From NCBI RefSeq assembly GCF_025562715.2, contig NZ_JAPFCC010000001.1:4887501-4951500 (forward strand): a stretch of DNA of 64,000 nucleotides. Reading direction: 5' to 3'. The stretch's first letter is position 1. Each line of letters begins with the position of its first letter. This DNA is from Endozoicomonas gorgoniicola (lineage in GTDB: Bacteria; Pseudomonadota; Gammaproteobacteria; Pseudomonadales; Endozoicomonadaceae). Made by a program: the position numbers and the translations under genes. A model generated the notes under the pieces. The model was given only the letters and a program-made list of their open reading frames with translations, was not told the origin of the DNA and did no database searches. This document shows, piece by piece, positions 1-7,847 of the stretch.

Positions 1-2
1 TC

Positions 3-1238
3 ATGTACATCTCTCAGATGAATTGCCCAAACTTCCGGGTCCTGGGGGACTTCCGCAAAAACAACCTGTCGTTTTTTCATGACTGTTTCAAACAGTCCGT
101 CAAGCTGGCGATGGAGCTGAAACTGGCATCGCTTGGGCATATCAGCCTGGATGGTTCGAAATTCAAAGCCAACAGTTCAAAGCATAAGGCCATGAGCTAC
201 GGCCGGCTTAAAGCCAAAGAGGCAGAACTCAGCGCTGAGGTTGATGAACTGATCAAAAAAGCCAGCCAGTGCGATCAGGAAGAAGACGACGCCTACAAAG
301 AAACCAATGGCTACAGTATTCCTGAAGACCTCCAGTTTAAAGAAGAACGGCTGAAGAAAATTAAGGCTGCCAAAAAAGCACTGGAAGAGCGTGAGAAAGC
401 CCTCAATCCGGACGAGCCAATAGACGACAAGAAACAGATTAGCTTTGCAGACCATGATGCCCGGGTGATGAGCAAGAAAGGGTACTGCGAATACAGCTAC
501 AATGCCCAAATTAATGTAGATGCGGATCACCAGATCATTGTTGGCCAACACATCAGCCAGCGCGCCAACGACGTACAGGAAGTAGAACCTGCTCTTCAGG
601 CTTTGTCAGAATCTACCGATGGCGCAGCTGTGGATAAATGGAGTATGGACAACGGCTATTTTTCAGGGCCAAATCTGCACACCTTGGATAAACACGGAAT
701 AGACGGTTATATCGCTACTGATAAGGAAGAAAAACCGGCTGTCACGAACCTTGAAAATACTGATCGAAAATTTGTCAAAGCGGATTTTACATACAATATT
801 GAAGCTGACGTCTTCATCTGTCCGGCTGGGGAAAAATTGGTTACCAATCCAGCCAGTAAAGCTAAGAGGAAAGGCTACCGGGCAAACAAGGAAGTATGCC
901 GAGAGTGCGCTTACCGCTCCAGATGCAGTGGCTCCAAGAAAAGTGCAGGCAAGGTAATTCGCACAGACAAGTTTGAAACTGCACGACAAGCCATGAATAA
1001 AAAAATGGAAACAAGCGAAGCGAAAGCGGTATACGAACGTCGCAAAGTAATAGCGGAACCGCCGTTTGGTCAGATAAAAAACTCTGGATTCAGGAGTTTC
1101 AGTCTGCGCGGGAAAGAGAAAGTGGAAGCAGAGTTTTCACTGGTATGCACAGTGCATAATTTCAAAAAAATTGTGAAGAAAGCTTTAACGGGGTCACTCC
1201 GTCTTGAGGATTTAAAAAAGGTTGAAAAAGCGGCATAA
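3..1238 (+). CDS. IS1182-family DDE transposase, 5'-truncated by window edge
   Basis: Cut-and-paste transposase of an insertion sequence. The visible part (411 residues) has the IS1182-type layout: the start of the catalytic domain with LDGSKFKAN (Asp50), a long charged coiled-coil insert at about residues 65-135, the second acidic motif SMDNGYFS (Asp216), a CxxC/C cluster around 299-308, and the final RRKVIAEPPFGQIKN motif with Glu352. The three acidic residues are what the DDE family needs, so the C-terminal part looks intact. The usual N-terminal DNA-binding region is missing because the reading frame is open to the first base of the window; the Met at position 3 is probably internal. A stem-loop follows the stop. 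Family assignment is firm; whether the full element is active cannot be judged here. Confidence 0.9.
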   Translation: MYISQMNCPNFRVLGDFRKNNLSFFHDCFKQSVKLAMELKLASLGHISLDGSKFKANSSKHKAMSYGRLKAKEAELSAEVDELIKKASQCDQEEDDAYKETNGYSIPEDLQFKEERLKKIKAAKKALEEREKALNPDEPIDDKKQISFADHDARVMSKKGYCEYSYNAQINVDADHQIIVGQHISQRANDVQEVEPALQALSESTDGAAVDKWSMDNGYFSGPNLHTLDKHGIDGYIATDKEEKPAVTNLENTDRKFVKADFTYNIEADVFICPAGEKLVTNPASKAKRKGYRANKEVCRECAYRSRCSGSKKSAGKVIRTDKFETARQAMNKKMETSEAKAVYERRKVIAEPPFGQIKNSGFRSFSLRGKEKVEAEFSLVCTVHNFKKIVKKALTGSLRLEDLKKVEKAA

Positions 1239-1262
1239 AGGTAAAGAAAAGCTGTAAATTGG

Positions 1263-1312
1263 CAAAAATGAGCAAATCAACCTCAAAAAGTGGTTGTTTT
1301 TTGCTCATTTTG
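1263..1312 (+). terminator. stem-loop after the transposase
   Basis: Arms AAAATGAGCAAA..AACC (from 1263) and GGTT..TTTGCTCATTTT (to 1312) form an imperfect hairpin 25 bases after the transposase stop. The T-rich right arm suits a terminator; it could also be part of the IS right end. Confidence 0.5.
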
Positions 1313-1438
1313 AATTTTGCGAAACCTTTAGGAGGACTGCCTAAGCTATTCTCGGTCAGGCTCCTAGGGATATGGTGACGATGACGAGCTACAGCCCAGT
1401 AAAATCAAGGGGTCGTATAAATACGTAGAGACGAGCAA

Positions 1439-1465
1439 GGGTGACTGCAATGGTTGCCCTTTTTT
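1439..1465 (+). terminator. small hairpin followed by T-run
   Basis: GGGTGAC and GTTGCCC pair (with two G-U pairs) around a TGCAATG loop, followed by six T. This is a plausible intrinsic terminator, but no gene lies directly upstream apart from the transposase, so it may end a small RNA or an unseen transcript. Confidence 0.4.
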
Positions 1466-1630
1466 GTAAAGTTTTACCGTCACCACACGTCACCGCCTGC
1501 ACACACACCACGCCTCAAAACCGATCACAGTGGACACGCTGGTAGTTTTGTAAAGCCATCAGATACCACCTACCAATGAGAGCCTGCCGTTGGTCAAATA
1601 GCCACGCATTCGACGCAGCAACAAGAGCAG

Positions 1631-1954
1631 GTGCAGACTATGGAACACATCAATGCAGCCATGAACCGAGGCGAGTTGTTTGACGCCGCTGACGTGGACG
1701 GTATTGACCGGGACGAACTTGAAACGATTAGGGCAGTAGTGGAAGCGGAAGCGGTACTACTCCCAGGGACAAAGAACAAGCCGGGGCTGACTGGTGAATC
1801 ACTGGAGCTACTGGACAGACTACTGATACCGGATAGCGACAGTACACGACAAACCATCTATGCCATTGCTGAAAAGTTTAAAGGTTTGGCAGTGACCGGA
1901 AATAGGACAAAATACTGCACTTTTTGTACGTGTGAAAGTGACTCAGAAGGCTAG
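1631..1954 (+). CDS. hypothetical protein, 107 aa
   Basis: Short acidic protein that I do not recognise. Residues 1-85 look like real protein: an acidic helical stretch (MNRGELFDAADVDGIDRDEL) followed by leucine-rich helices. The C-terminal 20 residues run into the left copy of the inverted repeat that flanks the GIY-YIG gene, so the natural C-terminus may have been replaced by the repeat. A second possible start lies at 1640 (ATG GAA CAC). No clear Shine-Dalgarno sequence is visible. It could be a plasmid- or phage-derived accessory gene. Confidence 0.4.
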   Translation: MQTMEHINAAMNRGELFDAADVDGIDRDELETIRAVVEAEAVLLPGTKNKPGLTGESLELLDRLLIPDSDSTRQTIYAIAEKFKGLAVTGNRTKYCTFCTCESDSEG

Positions 1955-2008
1955 AAGCCACGGATAGCAAGGGGTCTAGCGGCTTAGGCTTTTTCCCTTC
2001 CTTATAGA
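1893..2008 (+). repeat. left arm of ~116-bp inverted repeat
   Basis: Pairs with 3209-3325. The best conserved parts are its first 19 and last 13 bases; the last 28 bases also share a TTAG..TTTTT stretch with the other arm. It contains one hairpin-like AGCC-ACGG..AAGGGG repeat and overlaps the end of the upstream small gene. Confidence 0.6.
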
Positions 2009-2260
2009 GACCAGGGATAGATCAGATTCATGTATGAAAGAATCTATACCCGGTAATTAGTCGAACGACGCCGGACGCCTGCAAGTGGCTAGGGTTTATC
2101 CCATTGACAGCCACCAGCACACTGAAAAGTCAAAGTGTCGGTTTGACAGTTTGAGAATCAGCACCAGCACAGTTTTAGTATTCGCTGAATTTAGCGAAAA
2201 ACCTAACACCACCAGTACCACCAGCAGCAAATACTTTTAGCCAACATTGGAGAGAACCTA
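1955..2260. other. leader region of the GIY-YIG gene
   Basis: About 306 bases without a gene. It includes most of the left inverted-repeat arm, two CACCAGCAC motifs (2113-2121 and 2162-2170), a short hairpin TTCGCT/AGCGAA near 2180-2199 and further ACCACCAG motifs up to 2226. The nuclease ribosome-binding site GGAGAG lies at its end. The long structured leader could control nuclease expression. Confidence 0.45.
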
Positions 2261-2998
2261 ATGGTCAAAGCAACTACCAAAACATTCAGGCAATTCTGCA
2301 AGCCTTGTAATAGCGAACAGGACTTTTACGCCAACGGGACTAAACGGTGCGTGGAGTGTAAGCGGAAGCTGAACGCCGAAAAACACCCATCAGCTCAGGT
2401 GTACCAGCCAGCCGACAACCTTAAGCTATTGGGCATGACTAAAAATCAGTACGATAACTGCACAGAACCCGGCTTCGAACGTCTGTATCTGTCCAGCGTG
2501 TACCGATTGACGCACAGAGCGACAGGCCATACCTACATTGGTCAAACTGAACAGGCGACGGATAACCGGGTACATAGACACTTTGCAGCAGCTCAAGAAC
2601 TCAAAAAGGATGGCTCAGGCGAGTACGTATACGACCATTCGATGGCGACGTTTATCCGTGGTCGTATTGCCGACGTTGGCCTGCAAGCCGCCAAAGAAGA
2701 ATGGAGTACCAGTATCATCAATGAAAAGGTTTTTAATCTTGAACCCGGCGATAAGGATCGAGTTAAACAGGTGCTGTTGCAACTGGAGGGTTCGTATCTT
2801 GATGGTGAGTTACAGCACCCATTGAACCTGAATGAACAGGCTTCAGCGGTTGAGCTGTTCACAGTACCTCAGCTATCCGGTACACAGTCACCAGATACAG
2901 AAACACCGCTAGATGACTTCGGACGGTTTGAGGCTCAGTCGAAGGCAGTCATAGCTGCATACCAGAAAAGGTTAGGTCAGTATGTCAAAACGACATAG
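2261..2998 (+). CDS. zinc-ribbon GIY-YIG family nuclease, 245 aa
   Basis: Probable DNA endonuclease. The N-terminus has two CxxC pairs (Cys13/Cys16 and Cys30/Cys33), a small zinc ribbon. The GIY-YIG core begins with VYRL (residues 80-83) and TYIGQT (91-96), followed by the conserved Arg103 and His107 and ending with Glu176 in LEGSYLDGE and the LNLN segment (188-191), the order expected for the catalytic Tyr, Arg and metal-binding Glu of this fold. The ATG is preceded by GGAGAG at good spacing. The gene lies alone between two inverted repeats, which suggests a homing or transposition-related nuclease; a phage- or defence-type role cannot be excluded. The family is inferred from motifs only. 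Confidence 0.7.
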   Translation: MVKATTKTFRQFCKPCNSEQDFYANGTKRCVECKRKLNAEKHPSAQVYQPADNLKLLGMTKNQYDNCTEPGFERLYLSSVYRLTHRATGHTYIGQTEQATDNRVHRHFAAAQELKKDGSGEYVYDHSMATFIRGRIADVGLQAAKEEWSTSIINEKVFNLEPGDKDRVKQVLLQLEGSYLDGELQHPLNLNEQASAVELFTVPQLSGTQSPDTETPLDDFGRFEAQSKAVIAAYQKRLGQYVKTT

Positions 2999-3143
2999 TG
3001 AATACGACTCTGCTTGCCTGGAACTGGTGTTACCCTTGCTGACTCTGGTTTCATGCAAGCTCGTTAACGTCTGGTACTGGCATATGGCAGAGGTGGTACC
3101 TAATTTGGAATACATACTCATTAAGAATAAGTTAGTAGAATAA
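2982..3143 (+). CDS. possible small protein overlapping the nuclease gene, 53 aa
   Basis: A short frame begins with ATG TCA AAA CGA inside the last codons of the nuclease gene (17-base overlap) and is preceded by AGGTCAGT, a fair ribosome-binding site. The product begins MSKRHSEYDS, has a hydrophobic middle (LELVLPLLTLVSCKLVNVW) and ends in a lysine-rich tail. Such overlaps usually mean translational coupling. No homologue is recognised; it could be a chance frame, as the downstream DNA is repetitive. Confidence 0.3.
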   Translation: MSKRHSEYDSACLELVLPLLTLVSCKLVNVWYWHMAEVVPNLEYILIKNKLVE

Positions 3144-3208
3144 GTTAGTAGGTTACTACATCTAGCTCTATCTTAAGATATCTATAGATATGTCTTTCGG
3201 TTCTTCTT

Positions 3209-3325
3209 TCTATAAGGAAGGTAAAAAGGTACTAACCTCACAGCCCACGTATAGTAAGGGCTTTAGGTTTTCACACTGGTATTTGACCGTGTAAAAGTGA
3301 CCCACTTTGTCCTATTTCCCGGTCA
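3209..3325 (-). repeat. right arm of ~116-bp inverted repeat
   Basis: Complementary partner of 1893-2008. It includes one copy of the CAGCCCACG..AAGGGCT hairpin motif (3241-3261) on the plus strand. Confidence 0.6.
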
Positions 3326-3468
3326 GTACCGCTACAGCCCACGGTTTGCAAGGGCTGGAGAGAATGACTTAAATCCGGTCAGTACGCCAGCACCGGACAA
3401 AACCGCAAGTTTCAGCACCGGATAGTTCCTTTTTTAACCTGAAATCTCTCCAGTAGATTTTAGGTCAA

Positions 3469-3815
3469 CACCAGCACACCCACCAGTACCGGAAACAATA
3501 CGCCAGATACAGTGGACGCTAATTTATGCTGCCCACCATGAATACCCAATACGCCAAAACGGCGGCTTGACTTTTCTGATAGGTGGCGAAAAAGATACGG
3601 TATCTAATCCGCCAGATCGAAAAGCAATAAAGCTGACCCTTCAAATCGAGGGGTCAGGTCAGAAAAGAAGCTGTCAGTGTATTCCTGAATCAGATGTGTA
3701 CCGCCGTCCCCGTGAGCTTGCCCGTTGTTCCGACCGGACGGACAACAGAACCGGCTTTTAAAACTTGCTACTCAGATTTGGCAAGCAAAACAACCACCAC
3801 CAGCACACCCACCAG
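3469..3815 (+). repeat. 18-base direct repeats CACCAGCACACCCACCAG
   Basis: Perfect copies at 3469-3486 and 3798-3815, with shorter CACCAGCAC or GCCAGCACC versions at 2113, 2162 and 3386. All five lie on the same strand on either side of the GIY-YIG gene. Confidence 0.6.
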
Positions 3816-3973
3816 GGACAGCAATTCGCTAACAACTCTGCCAACATTCACATACTGTGCTAACCTGAACCCTCATTAAATCAAGAGGTTACACGGATGA
3901 CCAGTGCTAACAACGTCAGTTTTACTAACCAGATGTTATGACCTCTGAACATCAATCTGCGGGGATAGAGTAC

Positions 3974-4615
3974 ATGTCAAAAACGACCGTAAAACCCAGA
4001 AAAACACCAGTGCAAAGCCGATCAAAAAAACGTGTTGAGTCGATCTTAGAGGTGACTGCATCCTTACTGGTAGAGAAAGGTTATGAGTCACTGACAGCAG
4101 TAGGTATAGCTGAGAAAGCCAAAATTCCAGTCGCATCTCTCTACCAGTATTATCCCAACAAAGAAGCTGTTATCTACGCGCTGTGTGAAAGCATGATAAA
4201 CGACGTGATGCAAAGGTTTGACGACTACGAAAACTTTGATTCTCATAAACTGGGTATCTGGGAACTTCTCGAATTGATTGGTGAACAGGAGTACGCAAAC
4301 CCGGCTAATCATAAGCTTGAGTTTGAACTCAACAGAGCAATGATTGCCATGCCACAACTGTCAGAGCTTCATGAGTCATTTGACGAGCGCATATCAAAAC
4401 GCTTTTCTTCTATCCTGAAATACTATGGTTCAAAATGGAGCATTGATGAACTGGTCAACTTATCACGCATTGTCTTCAGAATGGGGACAACGTATTTTGA
4501 ACACATTAACAATAACCGGGAAAATCCAACTCTGGCGAAGCAGAGCAAAGAATTGATAATGAAAGCAATGGGGTCACTGATTCAAGACTGTCTGCATGAG
4601 CCAGCAACCAGTTGA
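3974..4615 (+). CDS. TetR/AcrR-family transcriptional regulator
   Basis: Repressor-type DNA-binding protein. The N-terminal helix-turn-helix runs from SRSKKRVESILEV through LTAVGIAEKAKIPVASLYQY and YPNKEAVIYAL, the standard TetR pattern; the C-terminal helices form the ligand-binding and dimer part and give no ligand clue. An in-frame ATG lies 36 bases upstream at 3938, but GGGGAT is placed correctly in front of the ATG at 3974, so I chose that start (213 residues). It stands alone, with repeat-rich DNA upstream and a convergent RDD gene downstream, so its target is unknown. Confidence 0.85.
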   Translation: MSKTTVKPRKTPVQSRSKKRVESILEVTASLLVEKGYESLTAVGIAEKAKIPVASLYQYYPNKEAVIYALCESMINDVMQRFDDYENFDSHKLGIWELLELIGEQEYANPANHKLEFELNRAMIAMPQLSELHESFDERISKRFSSILKYYGSKWSIDELVNLSRIVFRMGTTYFEHINNNRENPTLAKQSKELIMKAMGSLIQDCLHEPATS

Positions 4616-4625
4616 AACGCGCAGT

Positions 4626-4650
4626 GAGGGGAGCAGTGTATTATCCCCTC
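4626..4650. terminator. hairpin between convergent genes
   Basis: GAGGGGA (4626-4632) and TCCCCTC (4644-4650) form a 7-bp stem between the convergent TetR and RDD genes. The T-run is weak on both sides; possibly a shared terminator. Confidence 0.4.
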
Positions 4651-4662
4651 TGCTGGTTAATT

Positions 4663-5121
4663 TCAGCTTTCACTTTTCTTTAGTTTAATGACAACGGTAC
4701 CTGCCAGTTTATCATGCCAGCCCTGTTTTCTCTTATCGATGGCAATCCAGATAAATCCAAGCATCAGTGGAATGATCGACAGAAAGTAACCAACATACCG
4801 GATAGCAGACTGACGAAATCCCGGAATTTGCCCGGTTTTGGCATCAACAACTTGCACCGACGTTGCCATTTTTCCAGGCGTCGCCCCTCTGTATCGCCAA
4901 AACAGGATGACAAACACAACAGGAAGCAGCCAGTTAATCAACAAGTCCCAACTGCCAAGTACCGGTGCTTCGTTGTGCCACATTTCGCTGCCGTAGATCA
5001 CCAGCGTTAACGGGACAGTAACGAGCAATAATACAAAAGTATCAATCAGCGTGGCTCCACAGCGAGCCCAGAAACCTGCGTATTCAATAGATTCGGGAAG
5101 CTCCGGAGCCTGTTCAGTCAT
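4663..5121 (-). CDS. RDD family membrane protein
   Basis: Small inner-membrane protein of unknown function. Residues 13-37 (AGFWARCGATLIDTFVLLLV) give the N-terminal motif with the typical Arg and Asp, followed by transmembrane segments near 25-45, 58-78 and 108-128, and the motif YRGATPGKMATSVQVVDA between the second and third helix. Its 152 residues are a usual length. The gene is followed on the same strand only by convergent DNA; the glutathione peroxidase lies upstream and could be co-transcribed (57-base gap). Family certain, role unknown. Confidence 0.85.
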   Translation of the reverse strand: MTEQAPELPESIEYAGFWARCGATLIDTFVLLLVTVPLTLVIYGSEMWHNEAPVLGSWDLLINWLLPVVFVILFWRYRGATPGKMATSVQVVDAKTGQIPGFRQSAIRYVGYFLSIIPLMLGFIWIAIDKRKQGWHDKLAGTVVIKLKKSES

Positions 5122-5178
5122 GTTTCCACCATTCAGTCCTGATTACATTGTCGTCTTATCGACCTGGGAGCCGATCTC

Positions 5179-5664
5179 TTATGACTCAAGTTCTGCGAGA
5201 ATAGCACTCTCCAGATTTTCAGGTTTTGTCGTTGGTGCATAACGGGCAATCACTTCACCCCTGCGGTTCAGGAGAAACTTGGTGAAATTCCATTTAATTT
5301 TCTTCGTTCCTAATACTCCGGGAGCTGCCGACTTCAAATCCTGATACAGTGGGGCAGCACTGTCGCCGTTAACGTCAATTTTCTCAAAGACAGGGAAGGT
5401 TACACCGTAATTTTTTTCGCAGAAAGCTCCAATCTCATCACTGCTGCCAGGCTCCTGATGGCCAAACTGATCACACGGAAAGCCCAGGATCACCAGCCCC
5501 TTCTCACCGTACTTTTCATACAGGCTTTCCAGCCCTTTGTACTGGGGTGTAAAGCCGCACTTGCTGGCGGTATTAACAATAAGAACCACTTTCCCCCGGT
5601 AGCCACTTAGGGAGCAGGGTTCACCATTCAACAGTGGCATCTCATATTTCAGCAAGTCCATCAT
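5179..5664 (-). CDS. glutathione peroxidase family protein (BtuE/Gpx type)
   Basis: Thiol peroxidase that reduces hydrogen and organic peroxides using glutathione or thioredoxin. The peroxidatic residue is Cys36 in NTASKCGFTPQY; the second motif GFPCDQFGHQEPG supplies the catalytic Gln, and KIKWNFTKFL the catalytic Trp and Asn. The length (161 residues) and the lack of the vertebrate dimerisation insert fit the bacterial monomeric, thioredoxin-dependent subgroup. There is no in-frame TGA at the active site, so it is a Cys and not a selenocysteine enzyme. It lies about 3 kb from oxyR on the same strand, but no OxyR site could be confirmed. Confidence 0.9.
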   Translation of the reverse strand: MMDLLKYEMPLLNGEPCSLSGYRGKVVLIVNTASKCGFTPQYKGLESLYEKYGEKGLVILGFPCDQFGHQEPGSSDEIGAFCEKNYGVTFPVFEKIDVNGDSAAPLYQDLKSAAPGVLGTKKIKWNFTKFLLNRRGEVIARYAPTTKPENLESAILAELES

Positions 5665-5759
5665 CGTTCTCCGTGCTGTTATTGTTTTGTCAATATAGAA
5701 CGATATTTTTGCGCTATAGGCAAGACTGTTTCACTCAATCAATCACTGTTGTTTAACGA

Positions 5760-7847
5760 TTAAACATTGGCGTATTGCTCAGCATGCCCCAGCCAGCGAA
5801 GAATCAACGGCTCGGCATTTTCCGGGGCGACCTGCAACAGGGTTTGTGCGGCGGAGCGAACATCTTCCAGCAAGTCACTGTCTCGCTCCAACTCAGCAAC
5901 CCGCAGTTGCGCCAATCCTGTTTGCCGGGTTCCCAGCACTTCACCAGGCCCCCGTAACTCAAGGTCTTTTTCAGCAATAATAAAACCGTCGCTGGAGTCA
6001 CGCATCACCTGCAGCCGCTCCCGACTCTGCTGAGATAACGGTGCGTGATACATCAGAAGACAATGACTGGCTATATTACCTCGACCAACACGCCCCCGAA
6101 GCTGATGAAGTTGCGCCAGCCCCAGCCGTTCAGGGTTTTCAATAATCATCAGGCTGGCATTGGGAACATCCACACCCACCTCAATGACCGTTGTAGCCAC
6201 CAGCAGATGTAAATGACCTGATTTGAAGGCATCCATCACCTCCTGCTTTTCACTGGCTTTCATACGACCATGGACCAGGCCAATAGACAACTCTGGCAAG
6301 GTTTCCCGTAATTGTTCCGCAGTTACCTCCGCAGCCTGACACTGCAAGGTTTCCGACTCATCAATCAGCGTACAAACCCAATAGGCCTGCCGACCTTCCA
6401 GACAGGCAGCACGAAGCCTTTGCATGACCTGTTCACGCCGGTCGTCGCCAATCACAACGGTGTTAACCGGCGTGCGCCCCGGAGGCAGTTCATCAATCAC
6501 CGAGCAATCAAGATCAGCATAAGCACTCATCGCCAGCGTTCTGGGAATCGGTGTGGCGGTCATAATCAGTTGATGAGGTTGTCCGCCGTTCTTTTCGCCT
6601 TTGTTCCGCAGAGCCATGCGCTGATGGACACCAAAGCGGTGCTGTTCATCGATAATTGCCAGCCCCAGTCGATGAAAGTCAACATCGTCCTGAAACAGGG
6701 CGTGGGTTCCTACGACAACTAACGCCCCACCGCTGGCTATTTCCTCCAGCACCTTCTCACGCTTTTTACCCGTGGTTTTGCCGGATAAATAAGCCACTGA
6801 TACGCCCAGGGGCTTCAACCAGCTTTTAAAATTGCGTTCATGCTGTTCTGCCAGAATTTCAGTGGGTGCCATAATCGCCGCCTGATAGCCATTTTCCACC
6901 ACCTGCAGGGCCGCCAGCGCAGCAACAACGGTTTTGCCTGATCCTACATCCCCCTGAACCAGACGGAGCATAGGCTCGGCCTGCATCATATCCTGACTGA
7001 TTTCGGCCACTACCCGTTCTTGCGCGCCTGTCAGGTTAAACGACAACTGTTCACGGAAAGTGCGTGTCAGCTCTTGCTTAGGCGGCATGGGGTAGCTGTT
7101 AACAGTACGCACCAGCGTACGCAGCTTTTGCATACTGAGGTTGTGTGCCAGCAGTTCTTCAAAGGCAAGACGTCGCTGGGCTGGATGACGCCCCTCGCCA
7201 AGCAAAGCCACTGAATTGTCCGGAGGAGGGCTGTGGAGCAACCTCACAGCATCCACCAGCGTTTCCAGCCGATACTGTTGTTGAACAGACTCTGGTAGCC
7301 AGTCTTGCAGGGCAGAAGGGTTGTTCAGTTTATCCAGTGCCAGATCACACAGGCTGCGTATGCGTTGTTGAGTTAAGCCTTCTGTAGCGGGATACACCGG
7401 TGTCAGCGTTTCCTCAACCTCAAGCTCGTTGTCCGGCTTTATCACCCGGTACTCCGGATGGTAAAACTCCAGGCCTGATGCCCCCCGCCGGGGCTCACCA
7501 AAGCAACGAACTTCAACCCCGGCTTTCAGGTTATTTTTCTGAGCTGCAGAGAAATGATAAAAGCGTAAGCCCACACTGCCCGTGCCATCGCTGACCCGGC
7601 ACAACAGACTTCGCCTGCGCCCCATCACCACTTCAGCGCCAAGCACTTTGCCCTGCACAACGAAGTCTCCATCTGGCTGGAGTGCGCCAATGGGTGTTAT
7701 GCGGGTACGGTCCTGGTAACGTAATGGCAGATGAAACAGCAAATCCTGTAAATTGCGGATATGAATTTTAGCCAGTTTTTCCGCCAAAGCGGCCCCCACA
7801 CCTTTGAGTGCCGTTACCGGAATCTCATGCAGAGGCTTACTCATCAA
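5760..7847 (-). CDS. recG: ATP-dependent DNA helicase RecG
   Basis: Branch-migrating helicase that rescues stalled replication forks and processes Holliday junctions. The N-terminal OB-fold wedge domain covers about residues 50-150; the helicase core shows Walker A GDVGSGKT (299-306), DEQHRFG (400-406), TATPIPRT (430-437) and the late motif QLRGRVGRG. Length (695) is normal. The start overlaps the oxyR stop by four bases (ATGA), so the two are translationally coupled, as in many gammaproteobacteria. A second Met directly follows the first; either could be the start. Confidence 0.97.
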   Translation of the reverse strand: MMSKPLHEIPVTALKGVGAALAEKLAKIHIRNLQDLLFHLPLRYQDRTRITPIGALQPDGDFVVQGKVLGAEVVMGRRRSLLCRVSDGTGSVGLRFYHFSAAQKNNLKAGVEVRCFGEPRRGASGLEFYHPEYRVIKPDNELEVEETLTPVYPATEGLTQQRIRSLCDLALDKLNNPSALQDWLPESVQQQYRLETLVDAVRLLHSPPPDNSVALLGEGRHPAQRRLAFEELLAHNLSMQKLRTLVRTVNSYPMPPKQELTRTFREQLSFNLTGAQERVVAEISQDMMQAEPMLRLVQGDVGSGKTVVAALAALQVVENGYQAAIMAPTEILAEQHERNFKSWLKPLGVSVAYLSGKTTGKKREKVLEEIASGGALVVVGTHALFQDDVDFHRLGLAIIDEQHRFGVHQRMALRNKGEKNGGQPHQLIMTATPIPRTLAMSAYADLDCSVIDELPPGRTPVNTVVIGDDRREQVMQRLRAACLEGRQAYWVCTLIDESETLQCQAAEVTAEQLRETLPELSIGLVHGRMKASEKQEVMDAFKSGHLHLLVATTVIEVGVDVPNASLMIIENPERLGLAQLHQLRGRVGRGNIASHCLLMYHAPLSQQSRERLQVMRDSSDGFIIAEKDLELRGPGEVLGTRQTGLAQLRVAELERDSDLLEDVRSAAQTLLQVAPENAEPLILRWLGHAEQYANV

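Larger units (their letters stand above)
1239..1630. other. gene-free stretch after the transposase
   Basis: No convincing reading frame. It holds the transposase stem-loop, one copy of an AGCCC..AAGGG hairpin-like repeat (1392-1412) and a small terminator-like hairpin at 1439-1465. Base composition and repeated motifs match the 1.9-3.9 kb stretch, so it probably belongs to the same accessory segment. Confidence 0.5.
1893..3325. mobile_element. candidate GIY-YIG nuclease element bounded by inverted repeats
   Basis: Two arms face each other across about 1.2 kb containing one nuclease gene. Outer blocks TGACCGG(G)AAATAGGACAAA (1893-1911 and complement of 3306-3325) match at 19 of 20 positions counting one inserted base. 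Inner blocks CCTTCCTTATAGA (1996-2008 and complement of 3209-3221) match perfectly. The distance between outer and inner blocks is 103 and 104 bases, so the arms are homologous over about 116 bases although their middle has diverged. No target-site duplication is obvious. The arrangement suggests a small mobile or homing element; it is not a family I can name. Confidence 0.4.
3144..3973. other. repeat-rich non-coding stretch
   Basis: About 830 bases in which I find no convincing gene. It contains the right inverted-repeat arm, two AGCCCACG hairpins (3241-3261, 3335-3358), an 11-base direct repeat CCGGTCAGTAC (3319-3329, 3375-3385), an 18-base perfect direct repeat CACCAGCACACCCACCAG (3469-3486, 3798-3815) and a hairpin CTGACCC/GGGTCAG (3633-3657). 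Two short overlapping frames here (3567-3761, 3694-3879) look like chance. Confidence 0.5.

Noticed and set aside
2111..3815. CRISPR-like array
   Set aside because: The repeats are irregularly spaced (tens to hundreds of bases), vary in length and have no cas genes nearby.
3567..3879. Two overlapping plus-strand frames of 64 and 61 codons
   Set aside because: They lie in repeat-rich DNA, have no ribosome site, and their amino-acid content (Arg/Cys/Ser-rich or Thr-rich) looks like translated repeats.
1..5000. Prophage remnant
   Set aside because: No integrase, capsid, terminase or lysis gene is visible; only a transposase and a nuclease with repeats.
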